A model generated the notes under the pieces. It did no database searches. It worked only from the letters and a program-made list of their open reading frames with translations, and was not told the origin of the DNA. The position numbers and the translations under genes were made by a program. From Funneliformis mosseae (taxonomy: Eukaryota > Glomeromycota > Glomeromycetes > Glomerales > Glomeraceae), in NCBI GenBank assembly GCA_910592005.1, contig CAJVPP010001970.1:1-16941 (forward strand): a stretch of DNA of 16,941 nt, in the 5' to 3' direction. Each line of letters starts with the position of its first letter. The stretch's first letter is position 1. This document shows positions 8,230 to 16,941 of the stretch, piece after piece.

Positions 8230-8374
8230 TTATGAATAAGCACCATTTTTACTTTTCAAAACGTTATCAGTCACACTAGTCACTTTTACAGTCACATCAT
8301 AATCAGCCTCCCATTTATATCGCATAATCAAATATTCAACATACTTCAATTGATCTAGGTCTAGCAAATCAGAT
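8230..8374 (-). pseudogene. Short coding fragment, unrecognised
   Basis: The minus strand is open for 47 codons to TAA at 8230-8232. It contains LKYVEYLIMRYKWEADYD and VTVKVTSVTDN. It emerges from the palindromic repeat at 8350-8486, so its 5' end is lost or recombined there. The charged, mixed composition looks like real protein. The family is unknown. Confidence 0.35.
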
Positions 8375-8486
8375 TAAGGACTTGACCTGATCTGATGTCA
8401 GATCATCAAATTATAGATTTGACTTAAATTTTCAGGTTAACCTATCAGGTCATCTGATTTGTCAGGTCAAATTTGAAACTCTAGTT
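8350..8486. repeat. Palindromic GATCTGA-type repeat
   Basis: Contains arms GATCTGA and TCAGATC at 8389-8404 around TG. Longer-range inverted words AAATCAGAT (8366-8374) and ATCTGATTT (8452-8460) are present, as well as several copies of CAGGTC / GACCTG. It separates the fragment at 8230 from the LINE endonuclease start at 8487, so it probably marks an insertion or a repeat boundary. Class not assigned. Confidence 0.5.
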
Positions 8487-9260
8487 ATAGAAGTTCTTAT
8501 TAAAATAATTAGCTTATAATAGTTTAAATAAGTTTCATTTAAACCAAGTATGTCTATATTAAAGTTATTAAAAAAGAAATCAATATTTTATAGTTTAGAA
8601 TCTGAGAAACAATTTCTGATATTATATATAATAAAAAAAATGAGATTTGGATTATTAATAATATTTGTGAAAGCATCATTTAAAAAAGTGTTATTATTAT
8701 TTTTTGAATTCATTTAGTATGCTGCTATATTATTAATTATTAAATAGATACTCATTTAAGAAAGAAAGCATTTAAAGAATCTAACAAATATTATTGATGA
8801 TATTTTAATTTCTAAATGGGATTTTATGAATTGATTTTAATACTAATTACTTTTTCTATAGAAGAGATATTATTTGAAGGAATTGTTGAAAAATGATCAA
8901 GCAAAGATTTGGATAAAGGGTTAAAAATCATCAAATTCCATTTTCTATTATAGACTTCTTTAGAGTAGACTATATTATTACATTTTTCTAATTTGATAAA
9001 GTGATAATTAATATTTTCTTGATTTTCTTGAAGAATAATGATTTCATTTTTAGTGATAACTGCTTTATAGCGAAAGTAATTAGTTTGTTATCAATTTCAT
9101 CTAATCATTTTAAAATGTCATTTAAAGCTAATATAGTATCAGTTAATTTTGATTATTGATTTAGATTATTAGAATTATTTTTTAATGTGTCAGTATATGA
9201 ATCTTTTTGAATTTGATTTTAATTGTATATTTATGATATAATTATTTGGTTGATTTTTAA
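8487..9260 (-). mobile_element. LINE 5' fragment: ORF1-like coiled coil and endonuclease start
   Basis: Reading the minus strand from 9235, the first segment has leucine and isoleucine heptads (KLTDTILALNDIL, LDEIDNKLITFAI), as in the coiled coil of LINE ORF1 proteins, with two stops. A shifted frame from 9060 gives NEIIILQENQENINYHF and then NRKWNLMIFNPLSKSLLDHF. Near 8650-8510 a third stretch reads SDSKL*NIDFFFNNFNIDIL, then GLNETYLN, which resembles the first strand and the active-site Glu region of APE-type endonucleases (…NIDILGLxET…). The element stops at the palindromic repeat at 8486, so the rest of the endonuclease and the RT are absent. It is degenerate, with several stops and frameshifts. 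Confidence 0.55.
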
Positions 9261-9292
9261 ATTTATAAGATTTGTAAGATGCAAGTTTAAAA

Positions 9293-9457
9293 TAATTGTA
9301 TAGTTGTCTGTTATCAACAGAGCAATTAACCAATTATAATGAAGTCACGTAGACAATGCAGTATGATGATCTCTTAATTCAGAATTCTAAAAATATAGAG
9401 GATTTACGTAATTCTGAAATCTTCCAAATACTGATGATAACCCTAATTTTACTAATT
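9293..9457 (+). pseudogene. C-terminal end of a retrotransposon protein (probable)
   Basis: A plus-strand frame reads LLSTEQLTNYNEV, then TAG at 9347-9349, then from ATG 9356 QYDDLLIQNSKNIEDLRNSE. After that a one-base shift gives NTDDNPNFTN followed by TAA, just before a polypurine tract. The position, directly before a probable LTR, suggests the end of pol or a downstream ORF. No catalytic motif remains. The open frame beyond about 9430 is hydrophobic only because it reads through the T-rich LTR. Confidence 0.35.
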
Positions 9458-9774
9458 AAAAGGAGTCTAAGAATATTTAGCATTATATATATTTTTAATA
9501 TTTTGAATTTTATTGTTGTTTTTGTTTTATCTTATATTTTTATTATTTTATGTATTTTTATTATTCTCAATGTATTTATTTTACTTATATTTTATTTTGC
9601 TAAATTAGTTAGTTTATAGTATAATAATTAGTTAGTCGTGACAAAAGAAATTTTGTATAAATAGATAGACTTTTTACTTATGTTGTAAATTAACTCTTTT
9701 GCGAATACGAGTTTCAATATTAATAAAGAAATCAATTCAAAACTTATATCTTTCTGCTTCTTTGTGTCTTCACA
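9458..9774 (+). mobile_element. Probable LTR with polypurine tract
   Basis: A polypurine tract AAAAGGAG at 9458-9465 precedes about 310 bases with the order expected in an LTR: T-rich U3, TATA box TATAAATAG at 9656-9664, polyadenylation signal AATAAA at 9722-9727, and a terminal CACA at 9771-9774. No second copy is in the window, so it is either a 3' LTR of a truncated element or a solo remnant. The left boundary does not start with TG, and no target duplication was found, so the limits are approximate. Confidence 0.4.
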
Positions 9775-10221
9775 TAGTCTGATGTGATTCCTACATATTA
9801 TTTGTAATTGAATTCGTCATCTGAATTCTTTAATTAAAATTGTTCTTAATCTTGTCTTTCAAGTCTTCATACTTAATAGATTTGTTTAAGTTCAACATGT
9901 AAATTTGGTAAAGTTAAGAATTAGGCGGATCTTAACGTCTTGACTGCAGTAAGTCGCAGTTAGAAATTTTGAGTAGAGACTTAATAACGTAAACACCTTA
10001 AGTTGAAGAATTATACTAGTGATATTGTAAAGGTTTAAAGATTTTGAGATAAACAATCCTTAGCTTCGTGATTAGAATTACCATATCTTTAACAGTAAGA
10101 TACAGCAGGATTAATCCAGAATAATACATTTAATTTAAATTTGTGTTAAAATTTGAGTATAATATTATAATTATCTTAATTATTAAAGTTAATATAAGTA
10201 TAGAAACAATTTTGATATTGA
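9775..10221. other. Region without a gene, LTR leader or flank
   Basis: No open frame. A less AT-rich patch (about 9925-10015, with GGCGGATCTTAACGTC and GACTGCAGTAAGTCGCAGT) contrasts with its surroundings. If the LTR at 9458 is a 5' LTR this would be the untranslated leader, but no tRNA primer-binding site was recognised. Confidence 0.35.
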
Positions 10222-10416
10222 AGATCTCATGAAATAAAATACAATTTTGCGTTAATAGTATCGAAAAAAGTTAAGAGATTTTGTTATGTTATATTAAAAG
10301 GTAGATCAGTTAATTTTAACTTAAATTATTATTGTAAAATTAATTGCAAAGCATCAAGATTAGTAGATTCAATGTGTACTATAAAGTCTAATAATGGTAA
10401 AGACCATACGTTATTA
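10222..10416 (+). pseudogene. FLYWCH-like zinc finger fragment
   Basis: Sixty-five codons are open from 10222 to TAA at 10417, without an ATG. The pattern is F-A-L-I-V-S-K-K, a basic strand, K-G-R-S, then NYYCKINCKASRLV, and after about 20 residues a DH. FLYWCH zinc fingers, common in MULE-type transposase proteins, have an S/KxG strand, a Y(W)xC, a second Cys followed by K-A-R, and a terminal HxH. The Trp position is Tyr here and only one His of the pair is visible just before the stop, so this is a resemblance and not a firm call. Codons after the stop (KDLIIHK) stay in a plausible frame. Confidence 0.4.
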
Positions 10417-10419
10417 TAA

Positions 10420-10924
10420 AAGGATTTGATAATTCATAAATAATGAAAACTATTTGTTAGTAACCTTTGATGATCATTGAAAATCCTGTGATTGTGTCAT
10501 ATTATTGAAAAATTTCATATTATATCTGATTTGACAAATAAAAGTATATTATTGATCCTGATGCATCTTCTTTTTTTGACATTTATTCTTGTTTTTTAAT
10601 AGATAAATCAATAACTACAAATATGAAGGTGTATTATGTCTCTAAACTTTTATAATAATATGTATAAATTGATCAATAAAATAAAATAAATAAAGAACTT
10701 TTTAATTTAGAGTTATATAAAGTTCCTTAGTAAACTAAAAAGTTAACAAATAATCTGTTAATAAAATTACGTTTATAGACTATAGATTTTTCTGTATTAT
10801 TTATAGCATTGTTAGTTGTAAAAAAATACATTAGAAAGGTAATTATATTAAAAGATGTTTCTTTTATGTTAGAGTTATATGATTAATCAGATTCGTTTAC
10901 ATTATTTTTCACTTGGTCTGCTCA
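10420..10924. other. AT-rich stretch without a clear gene
   Basis: Plus-strand codons at about 10440-10530 read NENYLLVTFDDH and SCDCVILLKNF across stops, which may extend the fragment at 10222, but the evidence is thin. The rest shows nothing on either strand. Confidence 0.3.
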
Positions 10925-11400
10925 AAAAAGTTGTTTGTTCTTTTCTATATCAAGGTTAAAAATAAATGTAAAGACTTTAATAATATTTAAAATATTTTGC
11001 ATAAATAGAATCATTTGTGCTAAAATCTTGCGATATAGAAAAAGGAGTTTTTTTGCTATGTCTATTTTTATTTCATATACTTCTGAATCTTCTATAATAA
11101 AGTTTAGTGTAGAAGTAACATAGGCAATTTATATAAAAGTTGATATTAGTTGAGTAATATTTGGAATTCCTATATTTGTTGAACTAATATTGGATTTTGA
11201 AGTTTTAAATTTTTGTCTTTTTATAACTTTAGTAATATTTATATAATTTTTATTATTCTGTTATTATTAGAGAATAAAGCATTAAGTTTTTTATCAATTT
11301 CTAAGTTATTTGAAATAGTTTTATTATAAAGTTCAAGATTTTCATATGTACTTTATCTTTTTGTTATGAGTGATATATTGATGAAAAGATCAGAAAGAGT
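10925..11400 (-). pseudogene. Decayed coding remnant, unknown
   Basis: The minus strand from 11400 reads LFINISLITKR, stop, ENLELYNKTISNNLEIDKKL. It then shifts to a frame with VIKRQKFKTSKSNISSTNIG, and from 11128 is open for 68 codons (IIEDSEVYEIKIDIAKKLLF and a hydrophobic, lysine-rich tail) to TGA at 10922-10924. It lies directly downstream of the poly(A) of the large LINE and is interrupted on the other side by the LTR element. It may be part of the LINE ORF1 remnant at 8900-9235 or an unrelated gene. No domain was recognised. Confidence 0.35.
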
Positions 11401-11759
11401 TATATTTTATTTTCTTGTAATTATTTTTTTTTTTTTAAAGATGCGATGATGTAAAATTTTATTATGTATAAAAAACTATTCCAGTATAAAATACATGAAA
11501 ATCCCAAAATGGATACAAAAGTAGAAAAATAAAAATTGCTGCCTAATATTCATTACTAGAGAACTAGCTCCCACCAGACCAATCAGTTGTTCTGTCTGAT
11601 TCTAATTATAAAGATTTACTGAATAATCATCAATATCAAACTATAAAAGGGATTGTTAGAATAATTAGTTATCACTTGTCCAAGAAGAGGGACCAATGGC
11701 AACCATATTTGTAAAAGTTATTAATTAGAGTAATATGATCAAGAGTATTCGTATTATTA

Positions 11760-12270
11760 ATAAATAAAGTGTTAGAAAAATTATTAATAGAAAAGATAAT
11801 GCTAGATGTAGCAAAATTGCTTTTCTTTTGTCTTTTCATTATGTGTAAGGATCTTTCTTTATTTAAAGTTAAAGCACATCTAGTTTTTCATATATTGTTA
11901 TAGGCTTGAGTAAAAATAAAATCAAAAAAAGAGGAGAGAATAAATGAGGTGGTAGAGGAAGATTTGGTAAATGTTGTTAAGGTTAATAATAAAATATTAG
12001 GAATAATGTCTTTTATAAGGTCAATAAAGGTGAAATCATGTGGATTTGCTTATAATGATCATATTGTATGTGAAGGGTTTAAAAGATTATTGATATTGTC
12101 TGTAAACACAGATTTGAAAGTATAAATGAATAATTGTAATTTTATATGAGCAATAGATTTAGAGATCAGGGATTACATATTTTGTCTGATAGTAGAATAA
12201 AGCCAGATATGGTTGAAATCTTTGTTATGACTATTACATCGACAGCTTTTCCAGAGAAGTAAATATAACT
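11760..12270 (-). pseudogene. LINE C-terminal region
   Basis: Minus-strand codons include LLLWKSCRCNSHNKDFNHIW, with a C-x-C…H-I-W arrangement like the zinc-binding tail of LINE polyproteins. Then come FIYTFKSVFTDNINNLLNP, DFTFIDLIKDIIPNILL and QAYNNI*KTRCALTLNKER (11840-11900). There the stop TGA replaces the Trp of an IWKxR motif that I associate with this group of elements. The reading ends in noncoding DNA before the poly(A). The boundaries are soft. Confidence 0.6.
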
Positions 12271-12599
12271 GAGATTGAGTAGCTTTTATAAATTGAACTG
12301 TTAGAAGCTATTCTAAAAGAAATTTAAGTTTTCTACTACAGTTTCTTGTTTCAGTAAAAGATGTGACAGAAGCAGATCCAGATTAAATAAAGTAAAAGAT
12401 TAAGAGCTAATTCACTTGTAGGTATTGATACTTAGTATTTTGTTTGAGATGATAATAATCAGAAAAATGTTTAGTGTTAGTATAATCTTTTAAAAATAAA
12501 CGTAAAAGACAATGTATAGACATGTTGTTAAATATAGATATATAGTTAATAAAAAAAATATGGTTTAGGAATAAAGTTAGGAGGAAGAAAAAAGAGAAG

Positions 12600-13060
12600 A
12601 TTTTGCTAAATATTCAGCCTTATTATTATATAGATCATTAGAGTATACAGCAACTTTGAAAAGAGAAATAGTGATTTGTCATTCCTTGATGACTTTAAAA
12701 ATAATTGACCAAAAAATATAAAAAGGAACTTTAAACATGAGTGAAGGATATTGTATTGCATTTAATCTAACTATATAATTGTAAGTATGAATAAGAACTA
12801 AACTGTCAGTATAAACAGAAATTGAAGAAGACGAAGGACTAATTAAAAGGACTAAGAGGAGAGCAAATATTTTAGCATTGATAGAATTAGTCTAGATAGC
12901 AGGAATAGCAGTTGAGAATACTATATTTAAGGAGTCATATACCAAACAAATGCAGAACTTAAATATGAGGTAGGGGGTGAGGGAGCAAATTTATGAGAAT
13001 TATTTGTATAAAATATAAGAGATTGTTCATTTTGAAGAGCATAATAAAATTCTAATAAGT
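12600..13060 (-). pseudogene. LINE RNase H domain, catalytic residues lost
   Basis: The first motif, normally YTDGS, reads FYTNNS (12996-13013). After a frameshift the second block reads SINAKIFALLLVLL, where the catalytic Glu of the usual AEI is Lys (12871-12873). The third block, SVYTDS, keeps its Asp (12805-12807). The final block reads SNDLYNNKAEYLAK (about 12600-12640), with Glu where Asp is usual. A Trp-type TGA is present in between (KE*QI). RNase H would remove the RNA strand during reverse transcription. With two of the catalytic acids gone the domain is inactive. Confidence 0.82.
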
Positions 13061-14270
13061 GTAAGCTAATACTATTATTTGGTAATATATTAAAAATATT
13101 GATAAGTGAAGGAGAACTTAAAATGAGATTATTTAATATGACAGTAAGTGGGCGTACTATCATATAGTGTTGTTTTGCTTGATTAATAACAGACCAAATA
13201 TTATATTTGAGAAGATACAGTTTGTTATCATTTACAGAAGAAAAATAAGTGACATCAATAACTTGTGAAAGATTAGCATTAACTATATTACCACAAGGCC
13301 AAGCAGTAATCGATGCGTTGAAATTAAATATTAGTAATGATGAATTAAAAGAGCATCCTGAACATGGGATAAATAGGTTCTATTTTTTTAAGACTGATCT
13401 AGGATTGTAATTGAGGACACAGTTATTGACGTAATATTGTATAGTAACTTTATTAGGGATAAAATGTGATCTTATAGCTTTTCTAATAATTTCTTAACTA
13501 GGATATAATAAGTTATAATAATTCTATTCTGGTGAAGTCCAAAGGGCTATCTAAGAAGATTTTCTCTCACTGTCAGAAGTAGCAGTAATAATATAACTTT
13601 ATGGGCAAAGTTAGCAAAACAGTATTCTAATTTGAGATGATTTGTATGAACAGGATTTAAAAGAACAAAGTTCTGTAAGGCAAGAAACCATCTTGAAATA
13701 GCTTCTCAGTTTAGAGTATTAGCTTTGAGAGAGAGATCGTAATATTTCATTAAAAATTCTCCTTGAGTAACAAATTGATCAAGGAATAAAGCTTTACATC
13801 TTTTAAGTGAGAAGATCAATTTCTTCTTCCATAGGATGATAAAGTTAAGTGTTCTAGTACCTCCTTGAATGTGAAAATCAGAAGCAATGAAAACAGTTCT
13901 TTGCATCAAAAAAGGAGCTTGGAGATAAAGGGTGAGTATATTATAGAGGTAATTGTTATGTTTCAAATTTTTTAATTGTGATGGCCAACATGTAATTAGA
14001 TCATTAGGTAACTAGAAAAAGTTTTGGACTTGTTTAAGGCGAATTTTAGTAGTTAAAGAAAGCAGTGATTTTGAAACATCTCCATTAATGATTAAAGTGA
14101 AATGTTGTAATTTAGAGTGTAACATATTAGATGCTAAATTATTGAATCCAAATTCTAATTTATTAGATAGTGTACTATTAGAAATGTATTTGTTGAATTT
14201 AAATTTGTATTTGATAAAAGTACGAATGCAAGAGAAAAGAGCAAGACATTTTTTTTATAAAAAAACAATA
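13060..14270 (-). pseudogene. LINE connecting region between RT and RNase H
   Basis: Degenerate coding DNA. The longest open piece is 13706-13966 (86 codons), including WKKKLIFSLKRCKALFLDQF and a preceding helical part. Downstream codons with stops read ISRWFLALQNFVLLNPVH. This corresponds to the spacer between RT and RNase H in related elements. It has no catalytic role that I can assign. Confidence 0.65.
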
Positions 14271-15520
14271 AGTTGAGATTGATACTTAAGCTGAGGAATA
14301 AAAACTTGGTTGCAAAGATATTTAAGTTGTTTGTCTGTAATAGGCTTAGTGTTGAATTTCAAAATAAAATCAGTGATCTCATTTTCTAATTGTTGTTTGA
14401 CAAACTTTTTGTTATATAGAGCTGAAATCTAGATGTCTAGATATTTAGTTAATTCATTAGGTTTTTTTGTTAATATAGTAACTGGATTATTTAAATAGGT
14501 GCTGTAAAATTAGATATCATTTATTGTTGCTTTAGAAGTTACTATAAAGGATTTTTCTAAATTAACTTGCATTGAATTAAGATCAAAAAAGGACTGCGTT
14601 ATGTCAAAAATGTTTTTTAATTTAGTGTGACTATCAGTGATCCATATTGTGTCATCCATATATGCTGAATTGGAAATAGACATTGTAATAGATTTTATTT
14701 CCATATTATTAATATTAGAAGACTATAATACATCTAAAGTATAACCTAGATTAGAATTTTGCATACGAAAGAGAAGAGGATTATAATAAATAATCCATAA
14801 AAGTAGAGAGATAACCTCTTCTTAATTAATGCCAACAAGAATATCATAAAAGTCAGTATTATCATATGAAGTGAAGACACTGTTTTTCTTATTGAGAAAT
14901 AAATTGGTAATGAGCATTATAAAAGACTCTAGAATTTTTAGTCTGTGAAGAGCTTTTATTAACATATAAATATTGACATAATCATATGCTTTAGACATAT
15001 CTTGAAACAGTATATAAATGTCTAATTTGAAGTACTCAAGCATTTTCTTTTTTAGATGGTAGAATTCTAAGATATATTGACTATATGCAAAGGTTCTAGT
15101 GTCGATTGGTATGATAAACCAGCAAAGTTGAGTTCTTTAAGAACTTTATTCTTGATAAATTTATCTTGTAATTATTGATTTAACAATTTGACAAAGGCTT
15201 TTTTGACTGTTTCGAGCAGTGTAATTGGTCTAGTATTATCAAATTAACAGTTTTATAGTTTAGGCTTTAGAATTGGATATATGTAAGTTAAGTTCCACTG
15301 TGTAGAAGTAAATTTGTTAATTAGGCATGCATAAATAATATTGTAAAAGAAATTTTTGCATTTTGGGCCTAGTTTCTTTAATAACTCATTAGTAATTTTC
15401 AATAGGCCTGGAGCTTTCCGATCAGGTAAGTGTTTAATAATATTATTTCATTTATCAATCAATGGAAGATTCATGAGAGTATTATAGGTATCATCAGAAA
15501 TATCATTAATAGGATCATAG
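14270..15520 (-). pseudogene. LINE reverse transcriptase domain
   Basis: Visible in order on the minus strand: LPDRKAPG (15403-15430), KKLGPKCKNFFYNIIYACLI, TQWNLTYIYPILKPK, NTRPITLLETVKKAFVKLL, FAGLSYQSTLEPLHIVN, FQDMSKAYDYVNIYMLIKAL (around 14960-15015), ILVGIN, then TAA where Gln is usual (14822-14824), EEVISLLLWIIYYNPLLF, AYMDDTIWITDSHTKL with the catalytic YMDD intact (14651-14662), and QVNLEKS. The thumb follows (YLNNPVTILTKKPNELTKYL, KFVKQQLENEITDFILKF). These are the RT blocks of non-LTR elements. Several stops and at least three frame changes inactivate it. Confidence 0.9.
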
Positions 15521-16199
15521 TATTTTTTCCAAGTAGACCAGTTTGAAGAGAAATTGTCATTGCTCAGATCTATGATATTTTTATTTGTAGAGCCAGCGAC
15601 AGTTTGAAAATGTTGTGTAGTATGAAGTTTGATAATATCAAAATCTAAAACCAGATGTTAGTCAAGTGTATTATGATTTACCAAGATATAATCTAGTACG
15701 ATAGTCTTTCTGTTTCTTTTCAGAAAAGAATCTATCATTTTTGTAAGAGCATCTTTAAAATTATCAATGCATCTTTGAATGAATTGATGTATGCATTTAT
15801 TATTTTCTTTTTGACTGATAATAAGTTGTTTTGCATATAGTAATTTTAGAATGTCATGCTTTAGTTCATTTATGTATAGAAGTAGGCAGTTATTATCATA
15901 ATGACTATCTAATAACTGGAAGAAATAAAATGTTCAGCTACAGCTTTTAGAATAAAATTGTGGTCTTTGGATAAAATAGGAAAAATATTTTATGTGATAA
16001 TATTGAAAGAGAAAGATGATAGAGAAAAAATTTTGCATTGATAATAAAATTTTTAAATTTTGTTAATTTGTTTGTGGATTGAAAATTTAAACATGAATTG
16101 TGATGAGCTGATGTGGTTTATTTTGAAATGTGTTTAGATGCTGACTTTATAACAGTTTGAATAAAGAACTCCTATGCTTCATTGATTAGATGGTTAGAA

Positions 16200-16812
16200 G
16201 TGCAAAGATCTTAGATGGAAATATCGTTAAATTTAGTATTTTGTTTGAATAATAAGTCAGCTTTATCTGAAAAGAGATCCTAATAAAGATAAGTAGTCTT
16301 ATTATAAAGGAAGGACTGTTTTGTAATTTTATGTTGTTTTTGATAGGCTGAGGATTTTTGGGAAAAAAAATTTCTTTTATAAAGAGTAATAAGTAACAGA
16401 TAGTGATCAGTTGAATAAAGATAATAGGAGTCATTTAGAATGTGAAATGAAGTGAGATCATGTGATAGGTTAGTAAAGGTAAAGATATAGTCTATATATA
16501 TAGGAAGTTGAATCATAGGAAAAAGAGGAACAGAATGTAAGGTATAAGTAGATTGGAAGGGAATGAGAGTATGAATGAAACTAAGGTTAATGATATTATA
16601 AAGAAAATTTTACAGCTGCTTTTGAAGTTTAGATCTATATTTTCTACTTATGTTTATATTAAAATTTTTTATTAGAATAATATAAAAATTATAATGTAAA
16701 CTATCTATTAAAATGTTCATTAATTTTTTTTGGACTTGAAGATGATATTGGTAATCTTTTTTATTATGATAAGAAGCAAATAAGTAAACTTAGATAACCT
16801 TAAATTTGAATT
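16200..16812 (-). pseudogene. LINE APE endonuclease domain, C-terminal two thirds
   Basis: The minus strand from 16812 reads VI*VYLFASYHNKKDYQYHL, a helix, then IILIKNFNININ at the place of the conserved (I/L)GDFN motif. G and D are replaced by Lys and Asn (16664-16669), each reachable by G-to-A changes. Next come IDYIF (around 16480-16492) and STDHYLL with the catalytic Asp-His pair kept (16403-16408). These are the ordered motifs of AP-endonuclease-like LINE nucleases that nick the target. Stops occur near 16610 and 16790. The N-terminal catalytic Asn/Glu region is absent. From 16516 a 78-codon frame is open. Confidence 0.82.
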
Positions 16813-16814
16813 TA

Positions 16815-16840
16815 TTTTTTTTTTTTTTTTTTTTTTTTTT
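16815..16840 (-). repeat. 26-base poly(A) tail of a retroposon (poly-T on +)
   Basis: An uninterrupted run of 26 T on the plus strand. To its left lies the endonuclease of the large LINE. To its right is unrelated sequence ending ACTGCAACTTT on the minus strand. It is therefore the tail of a second retroposon in the same orientation. Confidence 0.75.
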
Positions 16841-16941
16841 AAAGTTGCAGTATCCGATGCATAAGAATCTGTTAACGGCATATTTAAGGAGTAACTTATG
16901 TTAACCTCTACACCTAAGAAACCCACAAAGTCGTGACTAGA
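16841..16941 (-). mobile_element. 3' end of another retroposon (partial)
   Basis: The minus strand reads from the window edge to a 26-base poly(A), with a 3' boundary …GCATCGGATACTGCAACTTT. The sequence is markedly less AT-rich than the LINE next to it. An open frame (DFVGFLGVEVNISYSLNMPL…) passes straight into the poly-lysine of the tail, so it is probably not a real protein end. The element's class and 5' part lie outside the window. The ending CTTT(A)n also occurs at the LINE 3' end at 11437, where it follows CATCATCGCAT. Confidence 0.55.

Larger units (their letters stand above)
11424..16814 (-). mobile_element. Large degenerate APE-type LINE with RNase H
   Basis: The minus strand carries, in order, an endonuclease (16200-16812), a linker, a reverse transcriptase (about 15470-14270), a connecting region, an RNase H domain (13060-12600) and a C-terminal region (12270-11760), followed by about 320 bases of untranslated sequence and a 13-base poly(A) (T run 11424-11436). 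Endonuclease, RT and RNase H in one protein is the arrangement of I-group/Tad-like non-LTR retrotransposons. Dozens of stops and several frameshifts break the frame, so it is dead. The 5' end, including the endonuclease N-terminus and any ORF1, is missing at the poly(T) at 16815. Short plus-strand open frames within it are antisense shadows. Confidence 0.9.

Noticed and set aside
9356..9619. 87-codon frame with an apparent membrane-spanning tail
   Set aside because: Only the first 25 or so codons look like protein. The hydrophobic rest is the T-rich LTR read in frame.
10935..11123. Plus-strand 62-codon frame
   Set aside because: Opposite to the minus-strand remnant at 10925-11128, which has more even and charged composition. 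Neither is certain.
14088..14276. Plus-strand open frame of 62 codons
   Set aside because: Antisense to the LINE thumb region. The opposite strand gives recognisable retrotransposon protein.
6362..14824. TGA read as tryptophan (alternative code or mitochondrial DNA)
   Set aside because: Several conserved Trp positions are TGA, but TGG is also used, and TAA and TAG interrupt the same proteins at Gln and Trp positions. Transposon decay explains all of them.
16186..16434. Minus-strand frame overlapping the endonuclease
   Set aside because: The neighbouring frame (16280-16516) carries the IDYIF and TDH endonuclease motifs. This one is its shadow.
16720..16926. Protein with a poly-lysine stretch
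   Set aside because: The lysines are the retroposon poly(A) read as codons.
1..16941. tRNA, rRNA, CRISPR, bacterial operon signals
   Set aside because: No cloverleaf with a TTCGAATC-type arm, no rRNA core sequences, no regularly spaced repeats with unique spacers, and introns plus LINEs point to a eukaryote.

Overview
The window reads as nuclear DNA of a very AT-rich, transposon-laden eukaryote, most likely an arbuscular mycorrhizal fungus (Glomeromycotina, Rhizophagus/Gigaspora type). The basis is roughly three-quarters A+T by eye, short GT-AG introns of 70-87 bases, and LINE and other repeat remnants whose protein style I associate with that group. The assignment comes from recognition, not from a search. 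I found no intact gene, rRNA, tRNA or CRISPR array. Almost everything is a decayed coding remnant or a mobile element.

Layout. 1-170: hairpin-rich repeat. 179-1160: minus-strand remnants of an unrecognised repeat-type gene. 1237-1380: a 144-base hAT-type MITE with perfect terminal repeats and an exact 8-base target duplication. 1389-3260: AT-rich, with a possible exon, a palindrome and a ~113-base duplication. 3260-7810: scattered plus-strand exons of one or more decayed spliced genes. The best part is 4882-5953, where four introns each restore the reading frame. This stretch also carries a 36-base tandem repeat (4366-4525), a 9-base minisatellite (4653-4805) and a Tc1/mariner deletion derivative (6131-6716) flanked by TA.

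8230-9260: minus-strand fragments, a palindromic repeat, and the 5' part of a LINE (coiled-coil ORF1-like segment and start of an APE endonuclease). 9293-9774: probable 3' end of an LTR retrotransposon with polypurine tract, TATA box and polyadenylation signal. 10222-10416: a 65-codon fragment resembling a FLYWCH zinc finger. 10925-11400: unidentified minus-strand coding remnants.

11424-16814 (minus): a long degenerate APE-type LINE with endonuclease, reverse transcriptase (YMDD kept), RNase H and C-terminal region, ending in a 13-base poly(A). It is 5'-truncated at a 26-base poly(A) that belongs to another retroposon tail running off the window end (16841-16941).

The elements do not form a working pathway. 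The window is a layered set of insertions. Many stops and lost catalytic residues fit G:C to A:T transitions, in both the LINE and the Tc1 element. I did not find a convincing new functional system. The most novel item is the decayed spliced gene at 3332-7800.
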